7,127 nt of DNA from contig DAEV01000074.1 of NCBI GenBank assembly GCA_002509495.1, positions 1 to 7,127 on the forward strand, in the 5' to 3' direction. Positions 1 through 5,985 of the stretch are shown here, in pieces. The notes below the pieces were generated by a model that was given only the letters and a program-made list of their open reading frames with translations, was not told the origin of the DNA and did no database searches. Positions within the stretch are counted from its first letter, which is position 1, and the number at the start of each line of letters is the position of its first letter. Source of the stretch: Methanolinea sp. UBA473 (GTDB lineage: Archaea > Halobacteriota > Methanomicrobia > Methanomicrobiales > Methanospirillaceae). The translations under genes were made by a program, and so were the position numbers.

Positions 1-401
1 TCCTTGGTCGCCTGGCGCTGGGAGTCGTTGAAGTACGCGGGTACCGTGATGACTGCCTTGCCGATCTTCTCCCCCAGGTAGGACTCGGCGTCCTGTTTCA
101 GCTTCTGCAGGATCATCGCGGAGATCTCCTGCGGGCTGTAGCTCTTGTCGTCGATCTTTACCTTCTCGGAAGACCCCATCTTCCTCTTGATCGACTGGAT
201 CGTGCGGGTCGGGTTGGTGACGGCCTGCCGTTTCGCCAGGCTCCCCACCAGTCTCTCTCCTTCTTTCGTAAACGCCACGACCGACGGGGTGATCCTCTGC
301 CCCTCGGCATTGGGGATCACCGTGGGGGTGCCTGCCTCCATGATGGCCATGCAGGAGAAAGTGGTCCCGAGGTCTATTCCCAAAATCTTCTCTTTCGCCA
401 T
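1..401 (-). CDS. dnaK: Chaperone DnaK (Hsp70), N-terminal 133 residues, cut by the left window edge
   Basis: ATP-dependent Hsp70 chaperone that binds exposed hydrophobic peptides in the cytoplasm and cycles with DnaJ and the nucleotide exchange factor GrpE. The visible N-terminus begins MAKEKILGIDLGTTFSCMA, with the phosphate-1 loop of the actin-like ATPase at residues 8-16. It continues through NAEGQRITPSVVAF (31-44), GSLAKRQAVTNP (53-64), IKRKMG (71-76, containing the lysine equivalent to E. coli K70) and VPAYFNDSQRQATK (120-133). The stretch between IKRKMG and SPQEISAMIL is short: the insert of roughly two dozen residues typical of Gram-negative DnaK is absent, as known for archaeal and Gram-positive forms. 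The start ATG (401-399) lies 2 nt after the grpE stop, and an AAAGGAGA SD lies inside the end of grpE. About three quarters of the protein, including the substrate domain, lies outside the window. Confidence 0.97.
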   Translation of the reverse strand, partial: MAKEKILGIDLGTTFSCMAIMEAGTPTVIPNAEGQRITPSVVAFTKEGERLVGSLAKRQAVTNPTRTIQSIKRKMGSSEKVKIDDKSYSPQEISAMILQKLKQDAESYLGEKIGKAVITVPAYFNDSQRQATK

Positions 402-403
402 AT

Positions 404-931
404 TCACTCGTTCTCCTTTCCTTTCGATACCGCGACTTTCGCGTACCTGATCACTTTGTCCTTCATACAGTATCCGCAGCAGAGTTCGTCGATGATGGTG
501 CCTTCCTCCGATTCCGAGGGGATAACCGCCACCGCTTCATGCTCTGCAGGGTTGAATTTTTTCCCCTTCGCTTCGATCGGCCGGATCCCGTACCGTTCAA
601 GGACGGTCCTGAAAAGCTTGTGGATCTGCAGGAGGCCTTCCTTTGCCGATGATTCGTCGGACGAAATTGCCCGCTCGAAGTTGTCGATCACTTCGAGGAG
701 TTCGACCGCGAACTCCTGGACGGCGGTCCCGGCCCTTGCATCCAGGTCCCTGGCCGCCCTCTTTTTGTAGTTCTCAAAATCCGCAGCAAGCCGCAGATAA
801 CGATCGTTCAGGTCGTCGTACTTCTTCTGCAACTCCTCCGTTCCGGGGGAGGGCTCATCTGGTTTTTCAAAGGATTTATCCTCTTTTTTCAAATCGGGGT
901 CGTAAGGTGCCCCTTCTTCAGATGAAACCAT
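404..931 (-). CDS. grpE: Nucleotide exchange factor GrpE
   Basis: Cytoplasmic co-chaperone (175 aa) that releases ADP from DnaK. An acidic, low-complexity N-terminus (1-32) precedes the dimerising helix, around residues 33-95. This helix includes the family-typical run YLRLAADFENYKKRAARD (45-62) and ELLEVIDNFERAI (77-89). The C-terminal beta domain covers about 100-170, with GKKFNPAEHEAVAVIP (123-138) and the ending KDKVIRYAKVAVSKG, which matches the GrpE signature. Length is normal for an archaeal GrpE. The signature region contains an unusual CCGYC (151-155) where most homologues have something like QKGY. It is the first gene of a grpE-dnaK operon; the 2-nt gap and the dnaK SD inside its 3' end imply co-transcription and probably translational coupling. 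The start ATG has no clear SD. With the TATA-like element about 36 nt upstream this suggests a short leader or leaderless initiation. Confidence 0.96.
   Translation of the reverse strand: MVSSEEGAPYDPDLKKEDKSFEKPDEPSPGTEELQKKYDDLNDRYLRLAADFENYKKRAARDLDARAGTAVQEFAVELLEVIDNFERAISSDESSAKEGLLQIHKLFRTVLERYGIRPIEAKGKKFNPAEHEAVAVIPSESEEGTIIDELCCGYCMKDKVIRYAKVAVSKGKENE
412..419 (-). promoter_or_regulatory. Ribosome binding site of dnaK inside the grpE 3' end
   Basis: Reading the minus strand, AAAGGAGA ends about 10 nt before the dnaK ATG at 401. It lies within the last codons of grpE, which supports the 401 start and coupled translation of the two chaperone genes. Confidence 0.7.
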
Positions 932-962
932 ACTGCTATCATTTAATTATTGCATTGTAGTT

Positions 963-970
963 CTATATAA
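963..970 (-). promoter_or_regulatory. TATA-box-like element for the grpE-dnaK operon
   Basis: On the minus strand the segment reads TTATATAG, preceded by an A-rich run that could form part of a BRE/TATA region. Its centre is about 36 nt from the grpE ATG. With the usual archaeal spacing of about 25 nt from TATA to transcription start, this predicts a leader of around 10 nt. The core is nearly self-complementary (CTATATAA on the plus strand), so rightward transcription toward purH cannot be excluded. No recognisable heat-shock regulator operator was found. Confidence 0.5.
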
Positions 971-1069
971 CTTTTTTTAATCTGTCATTCTCCTGACGGA
1001 CTTCCCACCATGCCCGATTCGCTGTTTCACACACATGCAGGGGTTCTGCACGGAGTATATGATCTTGGT

Positions 1070-1077
1070 GTTATATT
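1070..1077 (+). promoter_or_regulatory. Possible TATA-like element for purH
   Basis: TTATATTC is the best A/T-rich candidate upstream of purH apart from the grpE element. It would put transcription start near 1100 and leave a leader of roughly 75-80 nt, longer than for the other genes here. No adjacent BRE-like purine run is clear, so this is a weak call. Confidence 0.25.
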
Positions 1078-1177
1078 CCGACCCTGTCCCGCGAAACCAG
1101 GACATCTGCAATTTCGTTCATGGTGTTCCTTTTCCAAAAACATCACTCTCATATCCCATGGTTCCCAATACCTCCCC

Positions 1178-2662
1178 ATGAAGTGGGCGTTGCTTTCAGT
1201 CTGGGACAAGCGCGGCATTGCCGATCTGGCAAGGGATCTCCACCGGCACCAGGTGAAGATTCTCAGTTCCGGGGGAACGGGAACCGCTCTTTCGGACGCA
1301 GGAATTCCCTTCACCGAGGTCTCTGCCTATACCGGCTCCACCGAGATGATGGACGGGAGGGTCAAGACCCTTCACCCCCGGATTCACGGGGGATTACTCG
1401 GCCGAAGGGGTATCGACGACGGGATCATGAAGGAGCACGGGATCCACGAGATCGACCTCCTCGTGGCCAACCTCTATCCGTTCGAGGAGATGGCCGCAAA
1501 GGGGATGACTCTCGAGAAACTGGTAGAATATATCGATATCGGGGGACCGGCAATGATCCGGGGTGCCGCGAAGAACTATAAGGACGTGGCAGTGATCACG
1601 GACCCGGCGGATTATCCCCTGGTAGGGAAAGCCCTTGAATCGGGAGATTTTACCGGAGAACAACGGCTAATCCTCGCAAAGAAGGCGTTCGCACGCACGG
1701 CAGCCTACGACGCGGCCATCAGCAACTATCTCCACGGCCTTGGAGCCGTGTTCCCGGAGGTCTATACGGTCCAGTTCCGGAACGGGAGGATGCTCCGGTA
1801 TGGCGAGAATCCCCACCAGAAAGGGGCCGTCTACGGGGAATCCGGGGTCGCCTGGGAAGAACCGTTCCAGGGCAGGCAGATGTCCTACAACAACTACCTT
1901 GACCTGTCAGCCGCCGCCGGCCTCCTGCGGGAATTCGAGGAGCCTGCTGCCGTGATCGTCAAGCACAACAATCCCTGCGGAGTGGCGATCGGGGACACCC
2001 TTGCCGAGGCGTACGTCCGGGCCCGGGAAGTGGACCCGGTCTCTGCGTACGGGTCGGTCGTGGCCCTCAACCGGGAGGTTGACACCGTCATGGCAGGAGA
2101 GATCTGCAGCACCTTCGTCGAAGTGTTGGCTGCCCCCTCGTTTACTCCGGATTCAATGGAGGTCATGAAGAAGAAGGAGAACATGCGGGTTCTTCGCCTT
2201 CCTCCTCCGTCAGGGGGCATGGCACTGCGATCCATCGACGGGGGGATCCTGGTGCAGGATACTCCTCCCTACCAGGAGCACTGGACGGTGGTGACCGACC
2301 GGGATGCCACTCCGAAGGAGATGCGGGGGCTGCACCTTGCCTGGAAGGTCTGCGCCCACACCAGGAGCAACGCGATCGTATTCGCCGATGAGAAAAGGGT
2401 GCTTGGGATCGGTGCAGGCCAGATGAGCAGGGTGGACTCTGCAAAGATCGCAATCGACAAGTCCCTCTTTTCCCTTGAGGGCTCGGCCGTTGCCTCGGAT
2501 GCATTCCTCCCCTTCCCGGACACCCTCGAAGTCGCCGCAGCGGCGGGGGCATCCGCACTCGTCCAGCCCGGCGGTTCTATCCGGGACAAGGAAGTCATCG
2601 CGGCCGCCAACCGGCTGAACATGGCGATGGTATTCACCGGCGTCCGGCATTTCCGACATTGA
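1178..2662 (+). CDS. purH: Bifunctional AICAR formyltransferase / IMP cyclohydrolase
   Basis: Catalyses the last two steps of de novo IMP synthesis: formylation of AICAR with 10-formyl-tetrahydrofolate in known PurH enzymes, then ring closure of FAICAR. The 494-aa product is slightly shorter than typical bacterial PurH (about 510-530). The N-terminal cyclohydrolase (MGS-like) domain shows LLSVWDKRGI (5-14), SSGGTGTAL (30-38), DGRVKTLHPRIHGG (59-72), NLYPF (98-102) and IDIGGPAMIRGAAKN (119-133). The transformylase part begins around MLRYGENPHQ (205-214). It carries the catalytic Lys-His pair in VKHNNPCG (K262, H263), then GAGQMSRVDSAKIA (412-425), SDAFLPFPD (440-448), QPGGSIRD (463-470) and the classic ending RHFRH. 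The start is set at ATG 1178 because MKWALLSVWDK aligns with the family N-terminus; the in-frame ATG at 1010 would add 56 unrelated residues. There is no good SD before 1178. It is divergent from grpE and probably monocistronic. Confidence 0.95.
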   Translation: MKWALLSVWDKRGIADLARDLHRHQVKILSSGGTGTALSDAGIPFTEVSAYTGSTEMMDGRVKTLHPRIHGGLLGRRGIDDGIMKEHGIHEIDLLVANLYPFEEMAAKGMTLEKLVEYIDIGGPAMIRGAAKNYKDVAVITDPADYPLVGKALESGDFTGEQRLILAKKAFARTAAYDAAISNYLHGLGAVFPEVYTVQFRNGRMLRYGENPHQKGAVYGESGVAWEEPFQGRQMSYNNYLDLSAAAGLLREFEEPAAVIVKHNNPCGVAIGDTLAEAYVRAREVDPVSAYGSVVALNREVDTVMAGEICSTFVEVLAAPSFTPDSMEVMKKKENMRVLRLPPPSGGMALRSIDGGILVQDTPPYQEHWTVVTDRDATPKEMRGLHLAWKVCAHTRSNAIVFADEKRVLGIGAGQMSRVDSAKIAIDKSLFSLEGSAVASDAFLPFPDTLEVAAAAGASALVQPGGSIRDKEVIAAANRLNMAMVFTGVRHFRH

Positions 2663-2690
2663 AATAAGCCCAAATTCATTTCATAACCTG

Positions 2691-2698
2691 TATTTTTC
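2691..2698 (+). terminator. Possible T-rich terminator after purH
   Basis: A short T-rich tract (TATTTTTC) lies about 30 nt after the purH stop and just before the TATA-like element of the next gene. Archaeal termination often uses such oligo-T tracts without a strong hairpin. The call rests only on composition and position. Confidence 0.25.
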
Positions 2699-2705
2699 GG
2701 ATACC

Positions 2706-2712
2706 TTTAAAT
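2706..2712 (+). promoter_or_regulatory. TATA-like element upstream of the first DUF4013 gene
   Basis: TTTAAAT, within CCTTTAAATCC, is centred about 47 nt before the ATG at 2756. It predicts a transcription start near 2735 and a leader of about 20 nt that contains the SD. Confidence 0.45.
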
Positions 2713-2745
2713 CCCGGACAATTCGATCATTCCATGTACAATATC

Positions 2746-2751
2746 GGTGAT
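2746..2751 (+). promoter_or_regulatory. SD site that fixes the start of the first DUF4013 gene at ATG 2756
   Basis: GGTGAT is the 3' half of the archaeal SD GGAGGTGAT and stands 4 nt before ATG 2756. The in-frame GTG at 2747 lies inside this site, so the ATG is the likelier start. The downstream paralogue has the matching AGTGAT at the same distance. Confidence 0.6.
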
Positions 2752-2755
2752 TCGA

Positions 2756-3469
2756 ATGGAATATGGAAAGATCCTTGGTGATTCCCTGGGGTATGCGAAG
2801 GATGCCCTCTGGGGCAAGTGGAAGCGATGGGTGCTCCTCATCATCTCCACGATCATTTTCCCCCTGATCATGGGGTATTGCATGGAGATCTGGCGGGGGA
2901 AGACCCCTGCACCGGAACCGGAACAATGGGGCAGGATGTTCATCGACGGTTTAAAACTCCTTGTAGCCGCCATCATCTATGCGATCCCGGTCATCCTGAT
3001 CATCCTGATCTTCGGAGGATACGCCTTCTTCTCCGCAATCCAGGTGGCGGCGATATCTGGGGATCCCAACTACTTCACTACCCACATGGAAGAACTGGTT
3101 CCCCTCGTCATGGCATTCCTCGTGGGACTCTTTATCGCGATCGTCGTTGGCATCATCCTTGCCCTCTTCTACACCATCGGGTATGTCCGGATGGCAAGGA
3201 CGGACAGGTTTGGGGAAGCGTTCAACTTCGGTGCGATCCTTTCCACGATTCGCAAGATCGGATGGGGCAGTTACATCCTGGCCCTGATCATCCTCTTCAT
3301 CGTGGCCTTTATCATCGGAATTGTCCTCAGCGTCTTCATGTCCATCCCGTACGTCGGGTGGATCCTCTGGCTCATCCTAATCCCCTTCCTCATCCTCTTC
3401 GAGGCCAGGTACATCTGCATGGTGTACGATTCCGCGGGAGAAACCTCCATCCAGGTTCCACCCGCCTGA
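2756..3469 (+). CDS. DUF4013-type integral membrane protein, shorter paralogue
   Basis: A 237-aa very hydrophobic protein that I place in the DUF4013 family, whose function is unknown. A polar N-terminus MEYGKILGDSLGYAKDAL, rich in lysine just before the membrane (KWKR, 21-24), leads into a hydrophobic stretch at 25-43. A polar loop with RGKTP (47-51) and the family-like MFIDGLK (61-67) follows. Further hydrophobic stretches lie at about 67-92, 114-143, 172-194 and 197-216. The most conserved block is RFGEAFNFGAILSTI (151-165) followed by KIGWGSYI (167-174). The protein ends with ARYICMVYDSAGE before a short tail. There is no signal peptide or catalytic motif. It is followed after 95 bp by a paralogue with the same gene start context and the same conserved blocks. 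A membrane structural, transport or stress role is possible, but nothing in the sequence decides it. Confidence 0.85.
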   Translation: MEYGKILGDSLGYAKDALWGKWKRWVLLIISTIIFPLIMGYCMEIWRGKTPAPEPEQWGRMFIDGLKLLVAAIIYAIPVILIILIFGGYAFFSAIQVAAISGDPNYFTTHMEELVPLVMAFLVGLFIAIVVGIILALFYTIGYVRMARTDRFGEAFNFGAILSTIRKIGWGSYILALIILFIVAFIIGIVLSVFMSIPYVGWILWLILIPFLILFEARYICMVYDSAGETSIQVPPA

Positions 3470-3490
3470 TCCTCCCTCTTTCTTTCCCGT
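3470..3490 (+). terminator. Pyrimidine-rich possible terminator after the first DUF4013 gene
   Basis: Directly after the stop codon comes a C/T-rich tract with short T runs. It may end the first transcript before the separate TATA-like element of the next gene. No hairpin was seen, so support is weak. Confidence 0.2.
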
Positions 3491-3524
3491 CGGTTCGGAT
3501 TTTCTGCCAAACATTCCCTGATCC

Positions 3525-3532
3525 TTTATTTA
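3525..3532 (+). promoter_or_regulatory. TATA-like element upstream of the second DUF4013 gene
   Basis: TTTATTTA is centred about 37 nt before ATG 3565. It predicts a transcription start near 3554 and a very short leader. Its presence suggests that the second paralogue can be transcribed on its own, though read-through from the first gene is equally possible across a 95-bp gap. Confidence 0.4.
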
Positions 3533-3554
3533 CTTCAGGCGATAGATAAGGATC

Positions 3555-3560
3555 AGTGAT
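3555..3560 (+). promoter_or_regulatory. SD-like site for the second DUF4013 gene
   Basis: AGTGAT lies 4 nt before ATG 3565, the same spacing as GGTGAT in the upstream paralogue. The in-frame GTG at 3556 falls inside this element and is therefore not preferred as start. Confidence 0.45.
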
Positions 3561-3564
3561 TCAC

Positions 3565-4398
3565 ATGGAATATGGAAAACTGATCGGCGACTCCTTTGAG
3601 TATACCAAAGAGGGTCTGTTCAAGAACCTGGGAACCTGGATTCTCCTGATAATATTGGCCATTTTACCCGTAATTCCCTTCATTTTTGTCGGTATTCTCA
3701 TGGTACCTTCATTGATGGCGGGAACCATGCCGGACATCCCCACATTAATCGGGGGATTCGCCGTCGCCTTTCTTATTGCAATCATCCTGGGCGCATTCTA
3801 CATGGGATACCTTGTAAAAATATTCCGGGGTGAGACTCCGTTGCCTGCGGTATCCGGTTTTGGCAAATTGTTCATCGACGGGATCAAGTACCTCATCATC
3901 GAAGTCATCTATTTCATTCCGGTTCTCATTATCCTTGCAGTGACCGCCGGGGCTGCAATCATGGCAGCATTGCCGACTCTGATGGAAATGCCGAGCGAAC
4001 CTAACTTGGATGTCCTGATGCCGGCATTAATGCCGATCATCGGCGGGGTGATCATCGGCATCATTATTGCGGCGATCGTTGCCATCATCCTCTGGCTGTT
4101 TGCGATCGTCGGTATCGTCCGGTTTGCCCGGACGGGAAGGATCGGGGAGGCATTCAATTTCAGCGCCATCCTGACTACGATCGGCAAGATTGGATGGGGC
4201 ACGTATATCCTTGCCCTGATCGTCATGGCCGTCCTTGTCACGATCGTCGTGCTCATCATCGGGTTGATTCCTTACATCGGCGGTTTCATCCAGCTGATCA
4301 TCTCCCCGTTCATCTCGATCTTTTCTGCACGGTACATCTGCCTGCTGTATGATTCTGCGGGAGAGACGGTTTCTCCTGGAGGAACGGACACTCTCTAG
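3565..4398 (+). CDS. DUF4013-type integral membrane protein, longer paralogue
   Basis: A 277-aa hydrophobic protein paralogous to its upstream neighbour; function unknown. Both begin MEYGK and share GDS (8-10), an RGETP/RGKTP loop (88-92 here), LFIDGIK (102-108), IGEAFNFSAILTTI (193-206), KIGWGTYILALI (208-219) and ARYICLLYDSAGE (255-267). Hydrophobic stretches lie at about 24-48, 62-86, 107-136, 153-185, 213-234 and 238-253. Compared with the upstream copy it has about 40 more residues between the first hydrophobic stretch and the RGETP loop, including a small polar linker (MAGTMPDIPT, 51-60) and one added membrane segment. There is also a polar loop MEMPSEPNLD (140-149). Its 5' half looks richer in A and T than the surrounding genes. 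The shared blocks mean the pair arose by duplication, and the divergence of the rest implies the event was not recent. The proteins may act together, which is only inferred. Confidence 0.85.
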   Translation: MEYGKLIGDSFEYTKEGLFKNLGTWILLIILAILPVIPFIFVGILMVPSLMAGTMPDIPTLIGGFAVAFLIAIILGAFYMGYLVKIFRGETPLPAVSGFGKLFIDGIKYLIIEVIYFIPVLIILAVTAGAAIMAALPTLMEMPSEPNLDVLMPALMPIIGGVIIGIIIAAIVAIILWLFAIVGIVRFARTGRIGEAFNFSAILTTIGKIGWGTYILALIVMAVLVTIVVLIIGLIPYIGGFIQLIISPFISIFSARYICLLYDSAGETVSPGGTDTL

Positions 4399-4422
4399 TT
4401 CTGAACCCTGGAACAAGCCCAC

Positions 4423-4431
4423 TTTTTTATA
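4423..4431 (+). promoter_or_regulatory. TATA box of the citramalate synthase-ilvB operon
   Basis: TTTTTTATA is the clearest TATA-type element in the window. It is centred about 42 nt before ATG 4470 and predicts transcription start near 4454. The T run could also help terminate the preceding DUF4013 transcript. Its position supports a real gene start at about 4470. Confidence 0.6.
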
Positions 4432-4457
4432 CACGTGGACACAACAGTACTCCTCGT

Positions 4458-4462
4458 GGTGG
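4458..4462 (+). promoter_or_regulatory. SD-like site in front of ATG 4470
   Basis: GGTGG stands 7 nt before ATG 4470. Together with the TATA box it marks 4470 as the intended initiation codon of the synthase gene, although that ATG is not in frame with the rest of the protein in the sequence given. Confidence 0.5.
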
Positions 4463-4469
4463 AATATCC

Positions 4470-5985
4470 ATGACAGATCGTTTTATTCACCGATAGAATC
4501 CGCTTTTTCGACACCACCTTACGGGATGGTGAGCAGACTCCCGGAGTCTCGCTGAATCCCGAACAGAAACTTGAGATTGCTGCCAAACTGGCCGATGTCG
4601 GAGTCCACGTCATCGAGGCAGGATCGGCCGTCGCATCGGAAGGCGAACGGAAGGCCCTGAAACTTATCTCGGATGCAGGGCTCAGCGCCGAGATCTGCAC
4701 GTATGTCCGGGCAGTAGCGCTGGATATCGATTATGCCGCCGATTTCGGTGCCGATTCCGTACACCTCGTCATCCCTGTCAGCGATCTTCACATCCAGAAG
4801 AAGATGCGAAAGACCAGGGATGATATCTGTAAAATGGCCTTCGATGCGGTCGCCTATGCCAAGGATCGAGGGCTCATCGTGGAGCTCTCGGGCGAGGATG
4901 CATCGAGGGCAGACCCCGCATTCATCCGCGAGGTCTATTCCGGCGGGCTGGAACGCGGTGCGGACCGGCTCTGCTTCTGCGACACCGTCGGCCTCCTCAC
5001 CCCCGAGCGGGTGGCCGAAGTGATCCCGCAGCTCTGCCTGGCCCCCCTGAGCATCCACTGCCACGACGACCTCGGCATGGCGATGGCCAACACCCTCGCA
5101 GCCCTGCGGGTCGGTGCCTCCTGCGCTCACGTCACGGTCAACGGGCTCGGGGAGAGGGCGGGGAACACCCCGCTCGAGGAATTGGTAATGGCCCTCGAGA
5201 TCCTCTATGGGCAGGATACCGGGATCAAAACCCAGGAGATCTATCACCTCTCCTCCACGGTCTCCCGCCTCACCGGCGTCCCCCTGCCGACCAACAAGGC
5301 AATCGTAGGGGAGATGGCCTTCACCCACGAGAGCGGGATCCATGCCCACGGTGTCCTCCGGGAGCCGAGCACCTACGAACCGGTTCCCCCGGAACGGATC
5401 GGGCGGAAACGGCGAATCATGCTCGGGAAGCACTCGGGCTCCGCATCCGTGGAGGCGGCGCTGGCCGAGCTTCACTACCACCCGGACAGCCCGCAGCTTG
5501 CGGAGATCCTAAAGAGGATCAAAGCCCTCGGCGATGCGGGAATGCGAATCACGGATGCGGACCTCATGGCCACCGCCGAGGCGGTGATGGCCATCGAATG
5601 CAGGCCTGTACTGAAGATGAAGCAGTTCACCGTGGTCTCCGGGAGCAACGTCATCCCGACCGCCTCGGTCACCCTGATGGTGAAAGACGAGGAGATCACC
5701 GGCGCTTCCACGGGCACAGGTCCCGTGGATGCGGCAATGGAGGCACTAAGGCGGTCCGTTGCAGCCGTTGCCGATATCAGGCTGGAAGAGTACCATGTGG
5801 ACGCGATTCACGGCGGTACGGACGCATTGGTGGACGTTACGGTAAGATTAAGTAAAGACGGGAAGATAATTACGTCTCGCGGCGCGCGCACCGACATCAT
5901 CATGGCAAGCGTGGAAGCGGTGGTCGCCGGCATGAACAGACTGTTGAGGGAAGAAAATGAAGACCGGAGCCAAAATCCTGATTGA
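4470..5985 (+). CDS. cimA: (R)-citramalate synthase / 2-isopropylmalate synthase family enzyme, frame broken near the start codon
   Basis: Condenses acetyl-CoA with a 2-oxo acid: pyruvate if CimA (isoleucine by the citramalate route), 2-oxoisovalerate if LeuA. The coding frame (codons from 4474, conserved from 4498) shows RFFDTTLRDGEQTPGVSL, the Arg-Asp catalytic and metal motif, then VIEAGSA and VELSGEDASRADP. These are followed by CDTVGLLTPERV, the metal-binding HCHDD (5056-5070), NGLGERAGN (5140-5166) and GKHSG. The C-terminal LeuA dimer (allosteric) domain spans about 5610-5960, including TVVSGSNVIPTASV and GPVDAAMEAL. EAGSA, where LeuA proteins usually have EAGFP, and the adjacent ilvB favour CimA, but LeuA is not excluded. 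In-frame codons between TGA 4471-4473 and ATG 4804 contain no ATG, GTG or TTG. ATG 4470, with good SD and TATA, reads MTDRFIHR then TAG. Removing one base, for example from TTTT 4481-4484, would give MTDRLFTDRIRFFDTTLRDG and a 504-aa protein. Starting at 4804 would delete part of the catalytic barrel. Confidence 0.8.
5946..5950 (+). promoter_or_regulatory. Ribosome binding site of ilvB inside the upstream gene
   Basis: GAGGG lies 6 nt before ATG 5957, within the last codons of the synthase gene, and fixes the ilvB start. Together with the gene overlap it points to coupled translation. Confidence 0.7.

Larger units (their letters stand above)
932..1177. other. Divergent intergenic region between grpE and purH (246 bp)
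   Basis: This stretch holds no convincing gene. Near its left end is the grpE TATA-like element (963-970). A second TATA-like string, TTATATTC, occurs at 1070-1077 on the plus strand, and a short inverted repeat (TGCAG, 5-nt spacer, CTGCA) at 1036-1050. The purH frame stays open back to an ATG at 1010, but the resulting 56 extra residues resemble nothing in the PurH family. No tRNA, riboswitch or clear terminator was seen. Confidence 0.6.

Noticed and set aside
1036..1050. Short inverted repeat TGCAG / CTGCA as an operator or hairpin
   Set aside because: A 5-bp stem with a 5-nt spacer is expected by chance and has no partner copy in the window.
1010..1177. In-frame 56-residue N-terminal extension of PurH from ATG 1010
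   Set aside because: The extension has no resemblance to PurH, while MKWALLSVWDK at 1178 matches the family N-terminus; the frame is open by chance.
2818..3549. Overlapping plus-strand open frame across the first DUF4013 gene, His- and Pro-rich
   Set aside because: It is a frame-shadow of the hydrophobic DUF4013 reading frame, whose paralogue confirms the correct frame.
4470..4496. Eight-codon leader peptide MTDRFIHR as an attenuator of the branched-chain operon
   Set aside because: It contains a single Ile codon and no Leu or Val run, and the following gene would have no start codon of its own; a frame break explains both facts better.
4519..5481. Long open frame on the minus strand opposite the synthase gene
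   Set aside because: It is antisense to a clearly conserved enzyme; such frames arise from G/C-biased third positions, and its translation has no family motif.
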